From: Spartobacteria bacterium
GTDB lineage: Bacteria; Verrucomicrobiota; Verrucomicrobiia; Chthoniobacterales; UBA10450
Assembly: GCA_003134765.1 (NCBI GenBank)
Contig: PLCM01000026.1
Coordinates: 99,283-163,282, forward strand
Direction: 5' to 3'
DNA length: 64,000 bases
A program made the translations under genes and the position numbers. A model generated the notes under the pieces. The model was not told the origin of the DNA, ran no database searches, and saw only the letters and a program-made list of their open reading frames with translations. This document shows, one piece after another, positions 1 through 7,159 of the stretch. Each line of letters starts with the position of its first letter. Position 1 is the first letter of the stretch.

Positions 1-213
1 GACGTCGCCCTTCATGACGTCGGCGGTGACGATCCGACCGGTCACATCGATGCGATTCTCTCCTGCCTTTTGGGTGTCGGGCGCGAGCTCGGCGGCGCGG
101 TTGGCCCCTTCGCTCTTGTAAGCGTTGAGGACAAAAATGTAAGCGCCCGCAAAAATGAGCAGCAGGACAAGGCCGACGAGTAATGGCTTTTTAGATTTGG
201 TGGGTTCTTCCAT
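1..213 (-). CDS. Membrane-anchored protein, N-terminal part only
   Basis: The first 71 codons of a minus-strand gene are visible; the rest lies beyond the window edge. The ATG is at 213. After a short polar start with several lysines there is one strongly hydrophobic stretch (residues about 11-31, LLVGLVLLLIFAGAYIFVL), followed by a soluble region. This suggests a single N-terminal membrane anchor with the remainder outside the cytoplasm. No family is recognisable from this fragment. It is divergently oriented from the GYF_2 gene, and the shared intergenic region holds an R1 palindromic repeat. Coding is judged from the clean start, the hydrophobic segment and the absence of stops up to the edge. 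Confidence 0.6.
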   Translation of the reverse strand, partial: MEEPTKSKKPLLVGLVLLLIFAGAYIFVLNAYKSEGANRAAELAPDTQKAGENRIDVTGRIVTADVMKGDV

Positions 214-271
214 GGCGAATCGGATGCTGGCGAGCAGCGCCAAATCTGACAAGCGTTTTTGACGTGCAGTT

Positions 272-385
272 GGTAGGGACGCCGCGTTCGCCGCTGGACG
301 AACTCGCCGTGGCGAGCTGCGGCGTCCGCCGAAAGGTCTGACGCTGGGCTGGCAGGCGCGGACGGCGCAGCGCGCCGTCCCTACC
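272..385. repeat. R1 palindromic repeat, copy 1 (with 30-bp insert)
   Basis: Two inverted arms of GGTAGGGACGCCGCGCTGCG / CGCGCCGTCCCTACC type face each other. The left arm is interrupted by a 30-bp segment at 287-316 containing CTCGCCGTGGCGAG. The same interruption occurs at the same place in the copy at 27597. Confidence 0.85.
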
Positions 386-431
386 ATGTTTCGACTTGAC
401 GCTTTTTGCGCGGACTCAACAGACTCGCCCC

Positions 432-947
432 ATGCAAGTTCATATCGCGCGCGATGGAAAACAGCTCGGGCCTTTTTCACTGGAAGAAATTAACCGGCAG
501 CTCGCGGCCGGCACTCTCAGTCTCACCGACAACGCCTGGTATGAAGGAGCCGCCGGCTGGGCGCCACTCTCCACTGTGCCGGGCGTAACCGCGACGGCGC
601 CGGGCGGCGTGCCGCCAATTTCGCCCGCGGCCGTCACGACCGTCCCGGCGCCTTTGGTTCCGCAAAGGAAAACCGAACAGCTCGCTGTCTTGTCACTCAT
701 TTTCAGCCTGCTTGGTCTCTTCGGATTTTGTTGCGGCTTTTTTCTTATGGCTGGAATCGCTGGAGTCGTTTGCGGTCATGTCGCGCTTTCGCGGATTAAG
801 GCTAATTCGGAGCTGGAAGGGCACGGTCTTGCGCTTACCGGCGTGATTCTGGGCTATGCCGCGATCGGGGGTTGGTTGATCTGGACCCTGTTTTTCGGCG
901 GTCTCGCGGTGCTGCAGGGAATCAGCGAGAGCATGACAAAACACTAA
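432..947 (+). CDS. GYF_2 (DUF4339) plus DUF4190 membrane protein
   Basis: The N-terminal part (about residues 1-55) has the GYF_2/DUF4339 pattern, with a GPFSLEEI core and a W-Y-E-G-A-x-G-W motif. A Pro/Ala linker follows. A DUF4190-type membrane domain comes next, with two hydrophobic segments around GLFGFCCGFF and a short loop ending in GHGLALTG. GYF_2 domains are thought to bind Pro-rich or peptide ligands; DUF4190 is a small membrane domain of unknown role. I chose ATG 432 because the domain begins there. An earlier in-frame ATG-less extension from 396 has no matching domain. No specific function can be assigned. Confidence 0.75.
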   Translation: MQVHIARDGKQLGPFSLEEINRQLAAGTLSLTDNAWYEGAAGWAPLSTVPGVTATAPGGVPPISPAAVTTVPAPLVPQRKTEQLAVLSLIFSLLGLFGFCCGFFLMAGIAGVVCGHVALSRIKANSELEGHGLALTGVILGYAAIGGWLIWTLFFGGLAVLQGISESMTKH

Positions 948-1054
948 GCTCCGAAGCTGGCGCGGGTCCTCGATTTCTCGCAGGGCGGCGCGGCCATAAA
1001 AAACTTGGGGAATTCCGTTGACATGCTTTGGCAAAAACCGGTAATCAACGCCCC

Positions 1055-1369
1055 ATGAAGCGACTCTTATTTGGTTCATCCTTAACCTTCCTTACCGCGT
1101 CGGCGATGCTGGCTCAGACCGACAGCCCGACGCCAACCGAGCTGAGTGGCGCGGCTGCTGCCGGAGTCTTTGGCGGCATCTGCATCTTTCAGCTCATCAT
1201 GATCGCGATCTGGCTCTTCGTGGCCATCTGGATCATGCGCGATGCGAAAAAACGCAATTCACCTAACAAGACGCTCGTGACCGTGCTGGGCTGGCTCGTT
1301 TGGCCCGTCGGTCTGATCGTGCATTTGGTGACGCGTCCGAAGACCTATCCGGGCGGTCCGGCGGCTTAG
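1055..1369 (+). CDS. Small secreted/membrane protein, paralogue of the next gene
   Basis: 104-residue product with an N-terminal signal-like segment (FGSSLTFLTASAMLAQ). A membrane segment (IFQLIMIAIWLFVAIWIM) follows, then the short motif MRDAKKRN and a second hydrophobic stretch (LVTVLGWLVWPVGLIVHLV) ending VTRPK. The next gene repeats this plan with similar motifs (MKDAKARN, LIVHLVTRPK), so the two are tandem paralogues. The start is set at ATG 1055, where the signal peptide begins; a TTG 27 nt upstream is possible. Function unknown; a membrane location is likely. Confidence 0.7.
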   Translation: MKRLLFGSSLTFLTASAMLAQTDSPTPTELSGAAAAGVFGGICIFQLIMIAIWLFVAIWIMRDAKKRNSPNKTLVTVLGWLVWPVGLIVHLVTRPKTYPGGPAA

Positions 1370-1391
1370 GGATCGCAGCGACGAAGTTTTC

Positions 1392-1425
1392 ATCGCCGCG
1401 GCTGTCGCGAAACAGCCGCGGCGAT
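1392..1425. other. Perfect 14-bp stem hairpin between paralogues
   Basis: ATCGCCGCGGCTGT and its exact reverse complement are separated by six bases. There is no T-tract on either side, so it is not a classical intrinsic terminator. It may be an RNA processing or stability hairpin between the two paralogous small genes. Confidence 0.6.
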
Positions 1426-1509
1426 CTCGCGTACGCGACGGTCGATTTAGGGCGACAGCTCTGCTAATTGCGGTTGACAGGATCGCCTCGCATCCTGAGC
1501 ATCTCCATC

Positions 1510-1926
1510 ATGAAGCGATTGATTTCCGCGCTCCCTTTTGTCCTGGTCACGGCGAACGCCCTCGCGCAACGCACCACGCCGACGGTAAGCAATTCGCCCA
1601 GCGCGGAAGATGCGGCGGCGGCGGCCGCAGCCGCGACCGGCATGGCGGGGATGGGAATTGCCTGTTGCTTTGTCTATTTCCTCGTGATCGCGGTGTCGAT
1701 CGGAGCGTGGATTTTCTCCGCCATCTACATTATGAAAGACGCGAAGGCGCGTAACTCGGAGAACGCGCAGCTGGTCACGATCCTCGGGTGGATCCCTGCT
1801 ACGTGGGTCATCGGTTTGATTGTCCATCTCGTCACGCGCCCGAAAGGTAATCTCGTGCCATGTCCGCACTGCCAGAAGAAACGCCTGGAAGGCAGCGCGG
1901 TGTGTCCGCATTGCGGCCAGCCGTAA
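1510..1926 (+). CDS. Small membrane protein with C-terminal zinc ribbon
   Basis: 138 residues: signal-like N-terminus, an Ala-rich stretch, a long hydrophobic segment (about residues 50-75), the MKDAKARN motif and a second hydrophobic segment ending LIVHLVTRPKG. This is the same plan as the preceding gene. The C-terminus adds CPHC-x12-CPHC, a short two-CxxC zinc ribbon that the paralogue lacks. ATG 1510 gives the signal-like start. Its 3' end overlaps the 5' end of the YidD gene, suggesting translational coupling. No known function. Confidence 0.7.
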   Translation: MKRLISALPFVLVTANALAQRTTPTVSNSPSAEDAAAAAAAATGMAGMGIACCFVYFLVIAVSIGAWIFSAIYIMKDAKARNSENAQLVTILGWIPATWVIGLIVHLVTRPKGNLVPCPHCQKKRLEGSAVCPHCGQP

Positions 1927-2285
1927 AACGGCGACGCCGGATCGTTCTCATCGCGTGGGCGGTTCTTGCAATCGCCGCGCTTTGTGATTGGACGCGCCCG
2001 CCCCGCCAGCAGGTCTCGGTCGTTCTATACAACACGATCGTGATCAAAGGTTATCGTCTGCTCCTTCAACCCTGGGGCCGCTACATCGTGCGGTGCCGTT
2101 TCAATCCCACCTGCTCGGTTTATTCCGAACAGGCGATGCTGGCTCACGGCTTCCCCAAAGGCGTCTGGTTAACGACCTCGCGCCTTTTCCGCTGCATGCC
2201 CTGGGTGCCGTTCGGAACACCCGATCCCGTGCCGCCGGCAGAGGAAGAACCTCACATAACGGTCACAACGGAACACAACGGGTAA
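1860..2285 (+). CDS. yidD: YidD-family membrane protein insertion efficiency factor
   Basis: The YidD signature is clear: YRLLLQPW, then CRFNPTCSVYSEQA, HGFPKGVWLT and RLFRCMPW, ending near DPVPP. YidD is a small inner-membrane-associated protein that assists YidC-dependent insertion. This copy is longer than usual because of a basic N-terminal extension and a hydrophobic segment (IVLIAWAVLAIAALC). The reading frame starts inside the zinc-ribbon gene. ATG 1860 overlaps it by 67 nt, while an in-frame GTG at 1902 would reduce the overlap to 25 nt, so the start is uncertain. YidD is usually found near rpmH/rnpA/yidC, none of which is here. Confidence 0.85.
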   Translation: MSALPEETPGRQRGVSALRPAVKRRRRIVLIAWAVLAIAALCDWTRPPRQQVSVVLYNTIVIKGYRLLLQPWGRYIVRCRFNPTCSVYSEQAMLAHGFPKGVWLTTSRLFRCMPWVPFGTPDPVPPAEEEPHITVTTEHNG

Positions 2286-2314
2286 AAACGCGGGAGATCC
2301 GTGGAGCGGCCCAA

Positions 2315-2343
2315 TGGTAGGGACGCCGCGCTGCGGCGTCCGC
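2315..2343. repeat. R1 palindromic repeat, single arm
   Basis: One arm only (GGTAGGGACGCCGCGCTGCG...GTCCGCGG) between yidD and the next gene. No second arm is seen within 200 bp. Confidence 0.75.
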
Positions 2344-2426
2344 GGGCAGAAAGGATGTTGGGTCGATCCTCCATCGTCGCTCCAATGAAGCGTGACAAAC
2401 ATTTTCACTGCTTGTAAAAAGGCGGC

Positions 2427-2918
2427 ATGAAAACACGACTTCCTCTCGCCCTCGCATTAATCGCAGCGCTTGTCGCACCCGCTTTCGGTAAAACCTTCAA
2501 GGTTCCTGATGAATCCCCCGTGGCTTCGATCACGGTGCCGGATTCGTGGAAGTCGAAGGAAATCGACAAGGGGATCGAGTCGCAATCGGCCGACAGCGAA
2601 GTTTATTTCGCGGTCGAGGCCACCGACGCCAAGGAGCTTGAGAAAACCGTCGCGGAAGCGGTGGAATTTTTGAAGGGCCAGGGGGTGACGGTCGACTCGA
2701 GCACGATGAAGCAGAGCGAAGGCACGATCAACGGAATGAAGGGCTGGGACATCACCTGGAACGGGAAAGACAAGGAAGGCAACGCCATCGTCAGCCTCAC
2801 CATTCTCGCCGTGTCCGACACCAAAGCTCTAATCATTACCTACTGGGCATCACCCGAAGGAACGACGAAGTTCGCCAAGGAGCTCGGCGAAATCCTGAAC
2901 AGCATCAAGAAAATCTAG
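2427..2918 (+). CDS. Secreted PsbP/DUF1795-like protein
   Basis: 163 residues with a clear signal peptide (LPLALALIAALVAPAFG). The mature part begins with a short beta strand region containing VPDSWK, then alternating strands and a helix, ending with a helix that includes FAKELGEILNSIKK. The VPxSW motif and the strand/helix rhythm resemble the PsbP/DUF1795 fold found in small periplasmic proteins of unknown ligand. That is an inference from pattern, not a firm family call. It stands alone between an R1 arm and the R2-rich region. Confidence 0.65.
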   Translation: MKTRLPLALALIAALVAPAFGKTFKVPDESPVASITVPDSWKSKEIDKGIESQSADSEVYFAVEATDAKELEKTVAEAVEFLKGQGVTVDSSTMKQSEGTINGMKGWDITWNGKDKEGNAIVSLTILAVSDTKALIITYWASPEGTTKFAKELGEILNSIKKI

Positions 2919-2951
2919 GGCTGGCGCCAAATATAAGCGAAGGACGGATTC

Positions 2952-3482
2952 TTAACCGCGGATTACCCGCCTCCGCCCAAGGACGGGCTCCGCCGTGGCG
3001 AGCGCGGATGGCACGGATAGGAGAGGATTCATTCTGCTTCTCTTCCCCATCGGAGTCATCCGCGGTTGGACTCCCTGCAGATCGGGCGCATCATCGTTGG
3101 CGATCGGTTGTTGTCGCACTACGCGCTTCCAATCCAGGCGAGCGTTCTTGAAGCTAAGCAGGAGGGCTAGTTCCAGCCCAGTGATGTTCAAGTATCCAAG
3201 CATTTGCGCGACGTGAGTTTCGGTAAATGCCGTTACGACCTTTGGATCAACGACAATGGAGCTATCGACGATCATATCGGGGATCAGCGTCCCGATCAGT
3301 TCGCCGCGATAAAGCACAGGGAAGGAACGTTGCGCCTCCACGAGGTGGCCTAGCCGTCGCAACTCAATCACCATCGCGCGTTCGTAGAGGACCTCGTCCA
3401 AGCCCGGCTTCAGCTCGTTCAGAACTTCCATCGCGACGCCGATAATGGCCCCGCTCAACTCCTCGTGAAGTATCTTGCCCAT
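2952..3482 (-). CDS. GxxExxY-type PD-(D/E)xK nuclease-fold protein
   Basis: Matches the GxxExxY family: an N-terminal helix (GVAMEVLNEL), then KPGLDEVLYERAM in place of GxxExxY, then strands with LIPDMIVD and VVDPKVV, which take the places of the D and (D/E)xK metal-binding residues. It ends with MLGYLNITG and LLLSFKNARL. Here the usual VELK is VDPK. The family is normally about 125-135 residues. The last 40 or so residues here are encoded by a copy of the intergenic R2 repeat, so the C-terminus looks like an accidental extension. The family's biological role is unknown. Confidence 0.75.
   Translation of the reverse strand: MGKILHEELSGAIIGVAMEVLNELKPGLDEVLYERAMVIELRRLGHLVEAQRSFPVLYRGELIGTLIPDMIVDSSIVVDPKVVTAFTETHVAQMLGYLNITGLELALLLSFKNARLDWKRVVRQQPIANDDAPDLQGVQPRMTPMGKRSRMNPLLSVPSALATAEPVLGRRRVIRG
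2954..3067. repeat. R2 repeat copy inside the GxxExxY reading frame
   Basis: Starts AACCGCGGATTAC and ends GTCATCCGCGGTT, the inverted arms of R2. The left arm is interrupted at about 2967-3002 by a 36-bp GC-rich segment also seen in other R2 copies. The repeat lies within the 3' end of the GxxExxY gene. Confidence 0.8.
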
Positions 3483-3499
3483 GGGGAGAACTAGATTCT

Positions 3500-3644
3500 A
3501 ACCGCGGATTACCCGCCTCCGCCCAAGGACGGGCTCCGCCGTGGCGAGCGCGGATTGCACGGATAAGAGATTGTAAGGGGAAAGTCCCCCGATTCGACTC
3601 TCCAATCTTCTTCCCATCCGCGTCATCCGTGTAATCCGCGGTTC
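3500..3644. repeat. R2 repeat copy with 36-bp insert
   Basis: Arms AACCGCGGATTAC and GTAATCCGCGGTTC surround about 100 bp. A 36-bp insert lies at about 3513-3548 in the left arm. The 314-bp gap between the flanking genes is almost entirely this copy plus the next one. Confidence 0.8.
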
Positions 3645-3676
3645 AATCTTCCGCCCGTTCCCATCCGAAAAGCTTG

Positions 3677-3785
3677 ACCGCGGATTACGCGGATTGCACT
3701 GATCAGAGATTGTTAGGGGACAGTCTGTAGATTTGACTCTCCAATCTTTTTCTTCATCCGCGTCATCCGTGTCATCCGCGGTTCA
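3677..3785. repeat. R2 repeat copy, uninterrupted
   Basis: Arms ACCGCGGATTACGCGGATTG and GTCATCCGCGGTTCAA. The uninterrupted left arm shows what the other copies look like without the 36-bp insert. The central AGAGATTG/CAATCT segments match those of the preceding copy. Confidence 0.8.
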
Positions 3786-3796
3786 ATTTTCCCTGC

Positions 3797-4375
3797 TCAG
3801 CGCGGTCCTGACTGCTCGATCTCGATCAGCTTCGGCATCAGCATCTCATCGGCGTGGCGGAGCGATCTGAAAAGAATGAAATAGAATGACGCTACGATCA
3901 CCAGGAGCACGCCGCCGGTGATGAAGTGGTGCGAGCGCACTCGTTCCCAGCGCGGCGCGAACGCGATCAGGCCGAAAGCGGACAGCACGACGATGACGCC
4001 GTCGAAACTGGCGCGCTGCCAGTAGCTGCCGCCGAGGTTCAGCCACATCCCGAATTCGTCGAAAGTAAGTCCCATGGCGAGACCATAGAGCAACGCCCAG
4101 AGCCCGCGTTTCTCGCGCGGGAACGCCGCGAAAAGAAGAACGGCTGCCGTGAATGAAAGAAGAAAAATCCCGTAATTGAGATGATGAACGTGCGTGCCGC
4201 CCGCGTGGAAAAACAGGTTCGGCATCCGGCGCGTCATGATCAGGATCACGCAGACACGCGAGATCACGAAGGTGAGAAGAAATGCAATGAAAGTGAGCCG
4301 GGCGAGATGATGGACCGGCCGCGGCGCAACGTTATGTTTTCGCGTCAGTTTTTTCTTCAGTTCGCTCCAGTTCAT
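3797..4375 (-). CDS. Polytopic membrane protein of unknown function
   Basis: 192 residues with about five hydrophobic segments: FIAFLLTFVISRVCVILI, YGIFLLSFTAAVLLFAAF, LWALLYGLAMGL, VIVVLSAFGLIAF and GVLLVIVASFYFILF. Between the first two is a conserved-looking THVHHLNYG motif, and after the third is FDEFGMWLN. The clustered His and acidic residues at the membrane face could bind a metal, but this is inference. ATG at 4375 follows R2 repeats. No family is recognised. R2 copies on both sides isolate it from neighbouring transcription units. Confidence 0.7.
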   Translation of the reverse strand: MNWSELKKKLTRKHNVAPRPVHHLARLTFIAFLLTFVISRVCVILIMTRRMPNLFFHAGGTHVHHLNYGIFLLSFTAAVLLFAAFPREKRGLWALLYGLAMGLTFDEFGMWLNLGGSYWQRASFDGVIVVLSAFGLIAFAPRWERVRSHHFITGGVLLVIVASFYFILFRSLRHADEMLMPKLIEIEQSGPR

Positions 4376-4444
4376 GCGAGCGCGAGGATAAGGATTTGCC
4401 GTCCGCTGGCGATGCCAATTTTTCGCAGAAGTGAAGAGAATTCT

Positions 4445-4532
4445 AACCGCGGATTATACGGATGACTCGGATGGGAAGTCGATTCTGTTTTTGTTTTCCT
4501 GATCCGCGATATCCGCGTAATCGGCGGTTCAA
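4445..4532. repeat. R2 repeat copy, short
   Basis: Arms AACCGCGGATTATACGGATG and CCGCGTAATCGGCGGTTC. It is one of two R2-related units filling the 393-bp gap before the tail-collar genes. Confidence 0.75.
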
Positions 4533-4567
4533 GAGTCTTCCTTTCCGGTATCAGAAATATCCTTCCC

Positions 4568-4635
4568 CATCCGTGCCATCCGCGCTCGCCACGGCGGAGC
4601 CCGTCCTTGGGCGGAGGCGGGTGATCCGCGGTTGA
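4568..4635. repeat. R2 half-element carrying the 36-bp insert, inverted
   Basis: Only a right-type arm (CATCCGTGCCATCCGCG ... GATCCGCGGTTG) is present. It is interrupted at about 4585-4620 by the exact reverse complement of the 36-bp insert found at 2967 and 3513. Confidence 0.75.
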
Positions 4636-4768
4636 AATTCCGGCGTTTCGTTGTGTCCGTTGCGGCGTGGGGTCAGATTCCTCGATCAACGCTTGACCTG
4701 AGAGGGCGAAGGTGAGTAACCTGAAATCGCTCCGAAGCACGCAATGGCCCCGGACCACCTGACACACC

Positions 4769-5269
4769 ATGGCTGAACCATTCCTCGCTGAAATAAGAAT
4801 TATGAGTTTCAACTTCGCGCCGAAAGGCTGGGCGACTTGCGACGGGCAGCTGCTCCCGATCAACCAGAACCAGGCGCTCTTCTCCCTCCTCGGCACCACC
4901 TACGGCGGCGATGGACGCGTGAATTTCGGGTTGCCGAATCTCCAGGGGAATGTGCCGATTCACATGGGTAATGGACACACACTTGGCGAAAAGGGCGGTG
5001 AGCAGGCGCACACGCTTTCCATTTCGGAGTTGCCGACGCATGTTCACACTGCGCAAGGGACCTCAACCAGTACCAATACGGTTGCCGCACCCGCGGGTAA
5101 TGTGTTGGCGGGGGCGAACAATCTTTACGGCGCAGCCACCAACTTAACCAGCTTGGTACCAGGCACTGTGGCCAACGCGGGCGGCAGCCAGGCTCACGCG
5201 AATATGCAGCCGTTCCTGACGCTGAACTTCAGTATCGCGCTCCAGGGAATCTTCCCGTCGCAGAATTAA
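4769..5269 (+). CDS. Tail-collar domain protein (MdpB-like), copy 1 of 3
   Basis: 166 residues of the phage tail-collar / microcystin-dependent-protein family. The core reads FNFAPKGWATCDGQLLPI, LFSLLGTTYGGDG and FGLPNLQGN, then a GEKGGEQ turn, a His-containing segment (LPTHVHT), and a C-terminal LNFSIALQGIFPS. In phages this domain sits in short tail fibres. In free-standing bacterial triplets its role is not established. It is the first of three tandem paralogues with 11-12 nt gaps, clearly one operon. No other phage structural gene is nearby. The first gene has no strong ribosome-binding site; the next two have AAGGAG. Confidence 0.85.
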   Translation: MAEPFLAEIRIMSFNFAPKGWATCDGQLLPINQNQALFSLLGTTYGGDGRVNFGLPNLQGNVPIHMGNGHTLGEKGGEQAHTLSISELPTHVHTAQGTSTSTNTVAAPAGNVLAGANNLYGAATNLTSLVPGTVANAGGSQAHANMQPFLTLNFSIALQGIFPSQN

Positions 5270-5281
5270 GGAGAAGAACCG

Positions 5282-5785
5282 ATGGCCCAACCTTACGTCG
5301 GAGAAATTCGAATCTTCGCGGGCAACTTCGCACCCGCGGGCTGGATGTTTTGTGAGGGGCAACTCCTTCCCATTTCAGAGTATGACACGCTGTTTAACTT
5401 GATCGGCACGACCTACGGCGGCGACGGCCAATCGACCTTCGCGTTGCCAGATTTGCGCGGGCGGTTTCCAATCCATCAGGGCAACGGCTTCACTCTGGCC
5501 GAGAACGGCGGAGTGGAGACGGTGACGCTGACGACCAATCAGATCCCGGTGCACAGCCATCCCGCACTTGTGTCAGGCGACTCCGCCCCAGGTAACAATC
5601 CCGTCGGCAACGTGGCGGGCGCGGGGACGACGATCTCGCTCTATCGCGTGGGAGTGCCGAACAGCGCGCTAGCCCCCGTGGCGATATTGGCCACGGGCGG
5701 CAGTCAGCCGCACAATAATTTTCAGCCGTACCTGTGCGTTGATTTCATCATTTCGCTCTTCGGGATTTACCCGTCACCGACCTAA
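5282..5785 (+). CDS. Tail-collar domain protein (MdpB-like), copy 2 of 3
   Basis: 167 residues with the same plan: FAPAGWMFCEGQLLPI, LIGTTYGGDGQ, FALPDLRG, a GNG turn, then HSHP and a final FIISLFGIYPSPT. CEGQ replaces the CDGQ of the other two copies, and DLRGR replaces NLQGN, so this copy is the most diverged. An AAGGAG ribosome-binding site lies in the 12-nt gap before its ATG. Probably translated together with the flanking copies and perhaps co-assembled with them as a hetero-trimer, which is an inference. Confidence 0.85.
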   Translation: MAQPYVGEIRIFAGNFAPAGWMFCEGQLLPISEYDTLFNLIGTTYGGDGQSTFALPDLRGRFPIHQGNGFTLAENGGVETVTLTTNQIPVHSHPALVSGDSAPGNNPVGNVAGAGTTISLYRVGVPNSALAPVAILATGGSQPHNNFQPYLCVDFIISLFGIYPSPT

Positions 5786-5796
5786 GGAGTAAAATT

Positions 5797-6321
5797 ATGG
5801 CCGATCCATTCGTAGCTGAAATCAGAATCTTTGGGTTCAATTTTGCACCCACCGGCTGGGCTTTTTGCGACGGGCAGATTCTGCCCCTTTCGCAGAATAC
5901 TGCGCTTTTTTCTTTGCTCGGCACAACCTACGGAGGTGATGGCAAGTCCAATTTCGCGCTGCCGAATATGCAGGGCAATGCCCCTATGCATCCGGGACAA
6001 GGACCGGGTCTATCCCTTCATGATCTAGGCGAGACTGGAGGATCGGAGACCGTAACGCTGCTGCAGTCGGAGATGCCGTCCCACCCGCACGCTTTTATGG
6101 CCGAAGCCACACCGGCTAACCTCAAGTCGGCGACCTCAGCCGACGGGTTAGCCCGTTCCAGCGGCGGAAACGCGTACCTTCCACCCGATAATGCAGTGGG
6201 AGCTATGTCAGGCAGTATGATAGCGCCCGCGGGTGGCGACCAGCCGCATAACAACATGATGCCGTACCTGACGCTGAATTTCTGCATCGCGTTACAGGGC
6301 GTCTATCCGCCGAGGACGTAG
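5797..6321 (+). CDS. Tail-collar domain protein (MdpB-like), copy 3 of 3
   Basis: 174 residues: FNFAPTGWAFCDGQILPL, LFSLLGTTYGGDGKS, FALPNMQGN, a longer loop (GPGLSLHDLGETGG), MPSHPH, and the C-terminal motif LNFCIALQGVYPPRT. The extra loop makes it slightly longer than its siblings. A strong TAAGGAG site precedes ATG 5797 and overlaps the stop of copy 2. The operon appears to end here, because an R2 repeat begins only a few bases after the stop. Confidence 0.85.
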   Translation: MADPFVAEIRIFGFNFAPTGWAFCDGQILPLSQNTALFSLLGTTYGGDGKSNFALPNMQGNAPMHPGQGPGLSLHDLGETGGSETVTLLQSEMPSHPHAFMAEATPANLKSATSADGLARSSGGNAYLPPDNAVGAMSGSMIAPAGGDQPHNNMMPYLTLNFCIALQGVYPPRT

Positions 6322-6329
6322 CGTTTTTG

Positions 6330-6514
6330 AACCGCGGATTACGCGGACGATACGGATGGAAATCTGTAGTGGCGGTCTATGACCACCGTCTTTTGAACAC
6401 GCTTCGGCGGTCATAGACCGCCGCGACAGGAATCAATCCGCGCTTACTCCCGTTTTCTCTTCTTCCATCCTCGCTTCCCATCCCCCATCCGTGCTATCCG
6501 CGTAATCCGCGGTG
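6330..6514. repeat. R2 repeat copy with nested palindrome
   Basis: Arms AACCGCGGATTACGCGGACG and CCGCGTAATCCGCGG. Inside, at 6371-6422, a separate inverted repeat (GGCGGTCTATGACC / GGTCATAGACCGCC) looks like a second element inserted into the first. Confidence 0.8.
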
Positions 6515-6531
6515 GCTAATCTCTTCGCACC

Positions 6532-6990
6532 ATGACCTCTCTTCGCCCGATCACGCCGGAGGACGATTCATTTCTGGCGGCGGTTTACGCGAGCACGCGG
6601 GCGGAAGAGCTAGCGGTTACCGGCTGGAGCGATGAAGAGAAAGCGGTTTTCTGTCGCAGGCAGTTCGATGCGCAGTCAGCGCACTATCGAGAGCATTATC
6701 TCGGCGCCTCCTTTCAGGTGATCGAGGGTGATGGCCGGCCGATCGGGCGGCTCTATGTGGCGCGCTGGGAGAAGGAAATCCGGATCGTCGACATCGCGCT
6801 GCTGCCGGAATTCCGCGGTGCCGGCATAGGCACAAGACTGCTGCATGATTTACAGGACGAAGCGCGAGCCGCCGGAAAATCTCTGACGATCCACGTCGAG
6901 CGCTTCAATCCCGCGCTGCGGCTTTACGAGCGGCTCGGGTTCAAGCAAATCGAGGACAAGGGCGTGTATCTCCTGCTGCGTTGGGGATGA
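6532..6990 (+). CDS. GNAT-family N-acetyltransferase
   Basis: 152 residues of GNAT fold. The N-terminal strand is LRPITPEDDSF, and the acetyl-CoA-binding motif A is LPEFRGAGIGTRLLHDL (R-G-x-G-I/x-G). A C-terminal YERLGFKQIEDKGVY motif B/C follows. The substrate is unknown. GNAT genes of this type are often seen next to tail-collar triplets and DUF6916 proteins in other bacterial genomes (recalled, not searched), and all are present here. An R2 repeat separates it from copy 3, so it may have its own promoter. Confidence 0.85.
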   Translation: MTSLRPITPEDDSFLAAVYASTRAEELAVTGWSDEEKAVFCRRQFDAQSAHYREHYLGASFQVIEGDGRPIGRLYVARWEKEIRIVDIALLPEFRGAGIGTRLLHDLQDEARAAGKSLTIHVERFNPALRLYERLGFKQIEDKGVYLLLRWG

Positions 6991-7034
6991 AGAACACAAA
7001 CAAAAGGTAACGAAGGAAGCGAAGGATAAGCCCT

Positions 7035-7120
7035 GGTAGGGACGCCGCGCTGCGGCGTCCGCGGATTCCGCATTCTGATCTGCCAAAGGCGTGCGGACGG
7101 CGCAGCGCGCCGTCCCTACC
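7035..7120. repeat. R1 palindromic repeat, full copy
   Basis: GGTAGGGACGCCGCGCTGCG and its reverse-complement-like arm ending CGCGCCGTCCCTACC, with a spacer of about 30 bp. Lies between the GNAT gene and the convergent DUF6916 gene. Confidence 0.85.
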
Positions 7121-7159
7121 AAAAACCCTTGTTTCCTTCGCTACCTTCTGTGATCTGCC

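Noticed and set aside
2954-4635. CRISPR array
   Set aside because: Repeats are palindromic arms with unequal spacing, no uniform spacers and no cas genes.
4769-6321. Prophage
   Set aside because: Only tail-collar domain genes are present; no terminase, portal, capsid, tail tube, lysis or integrase gene is near.
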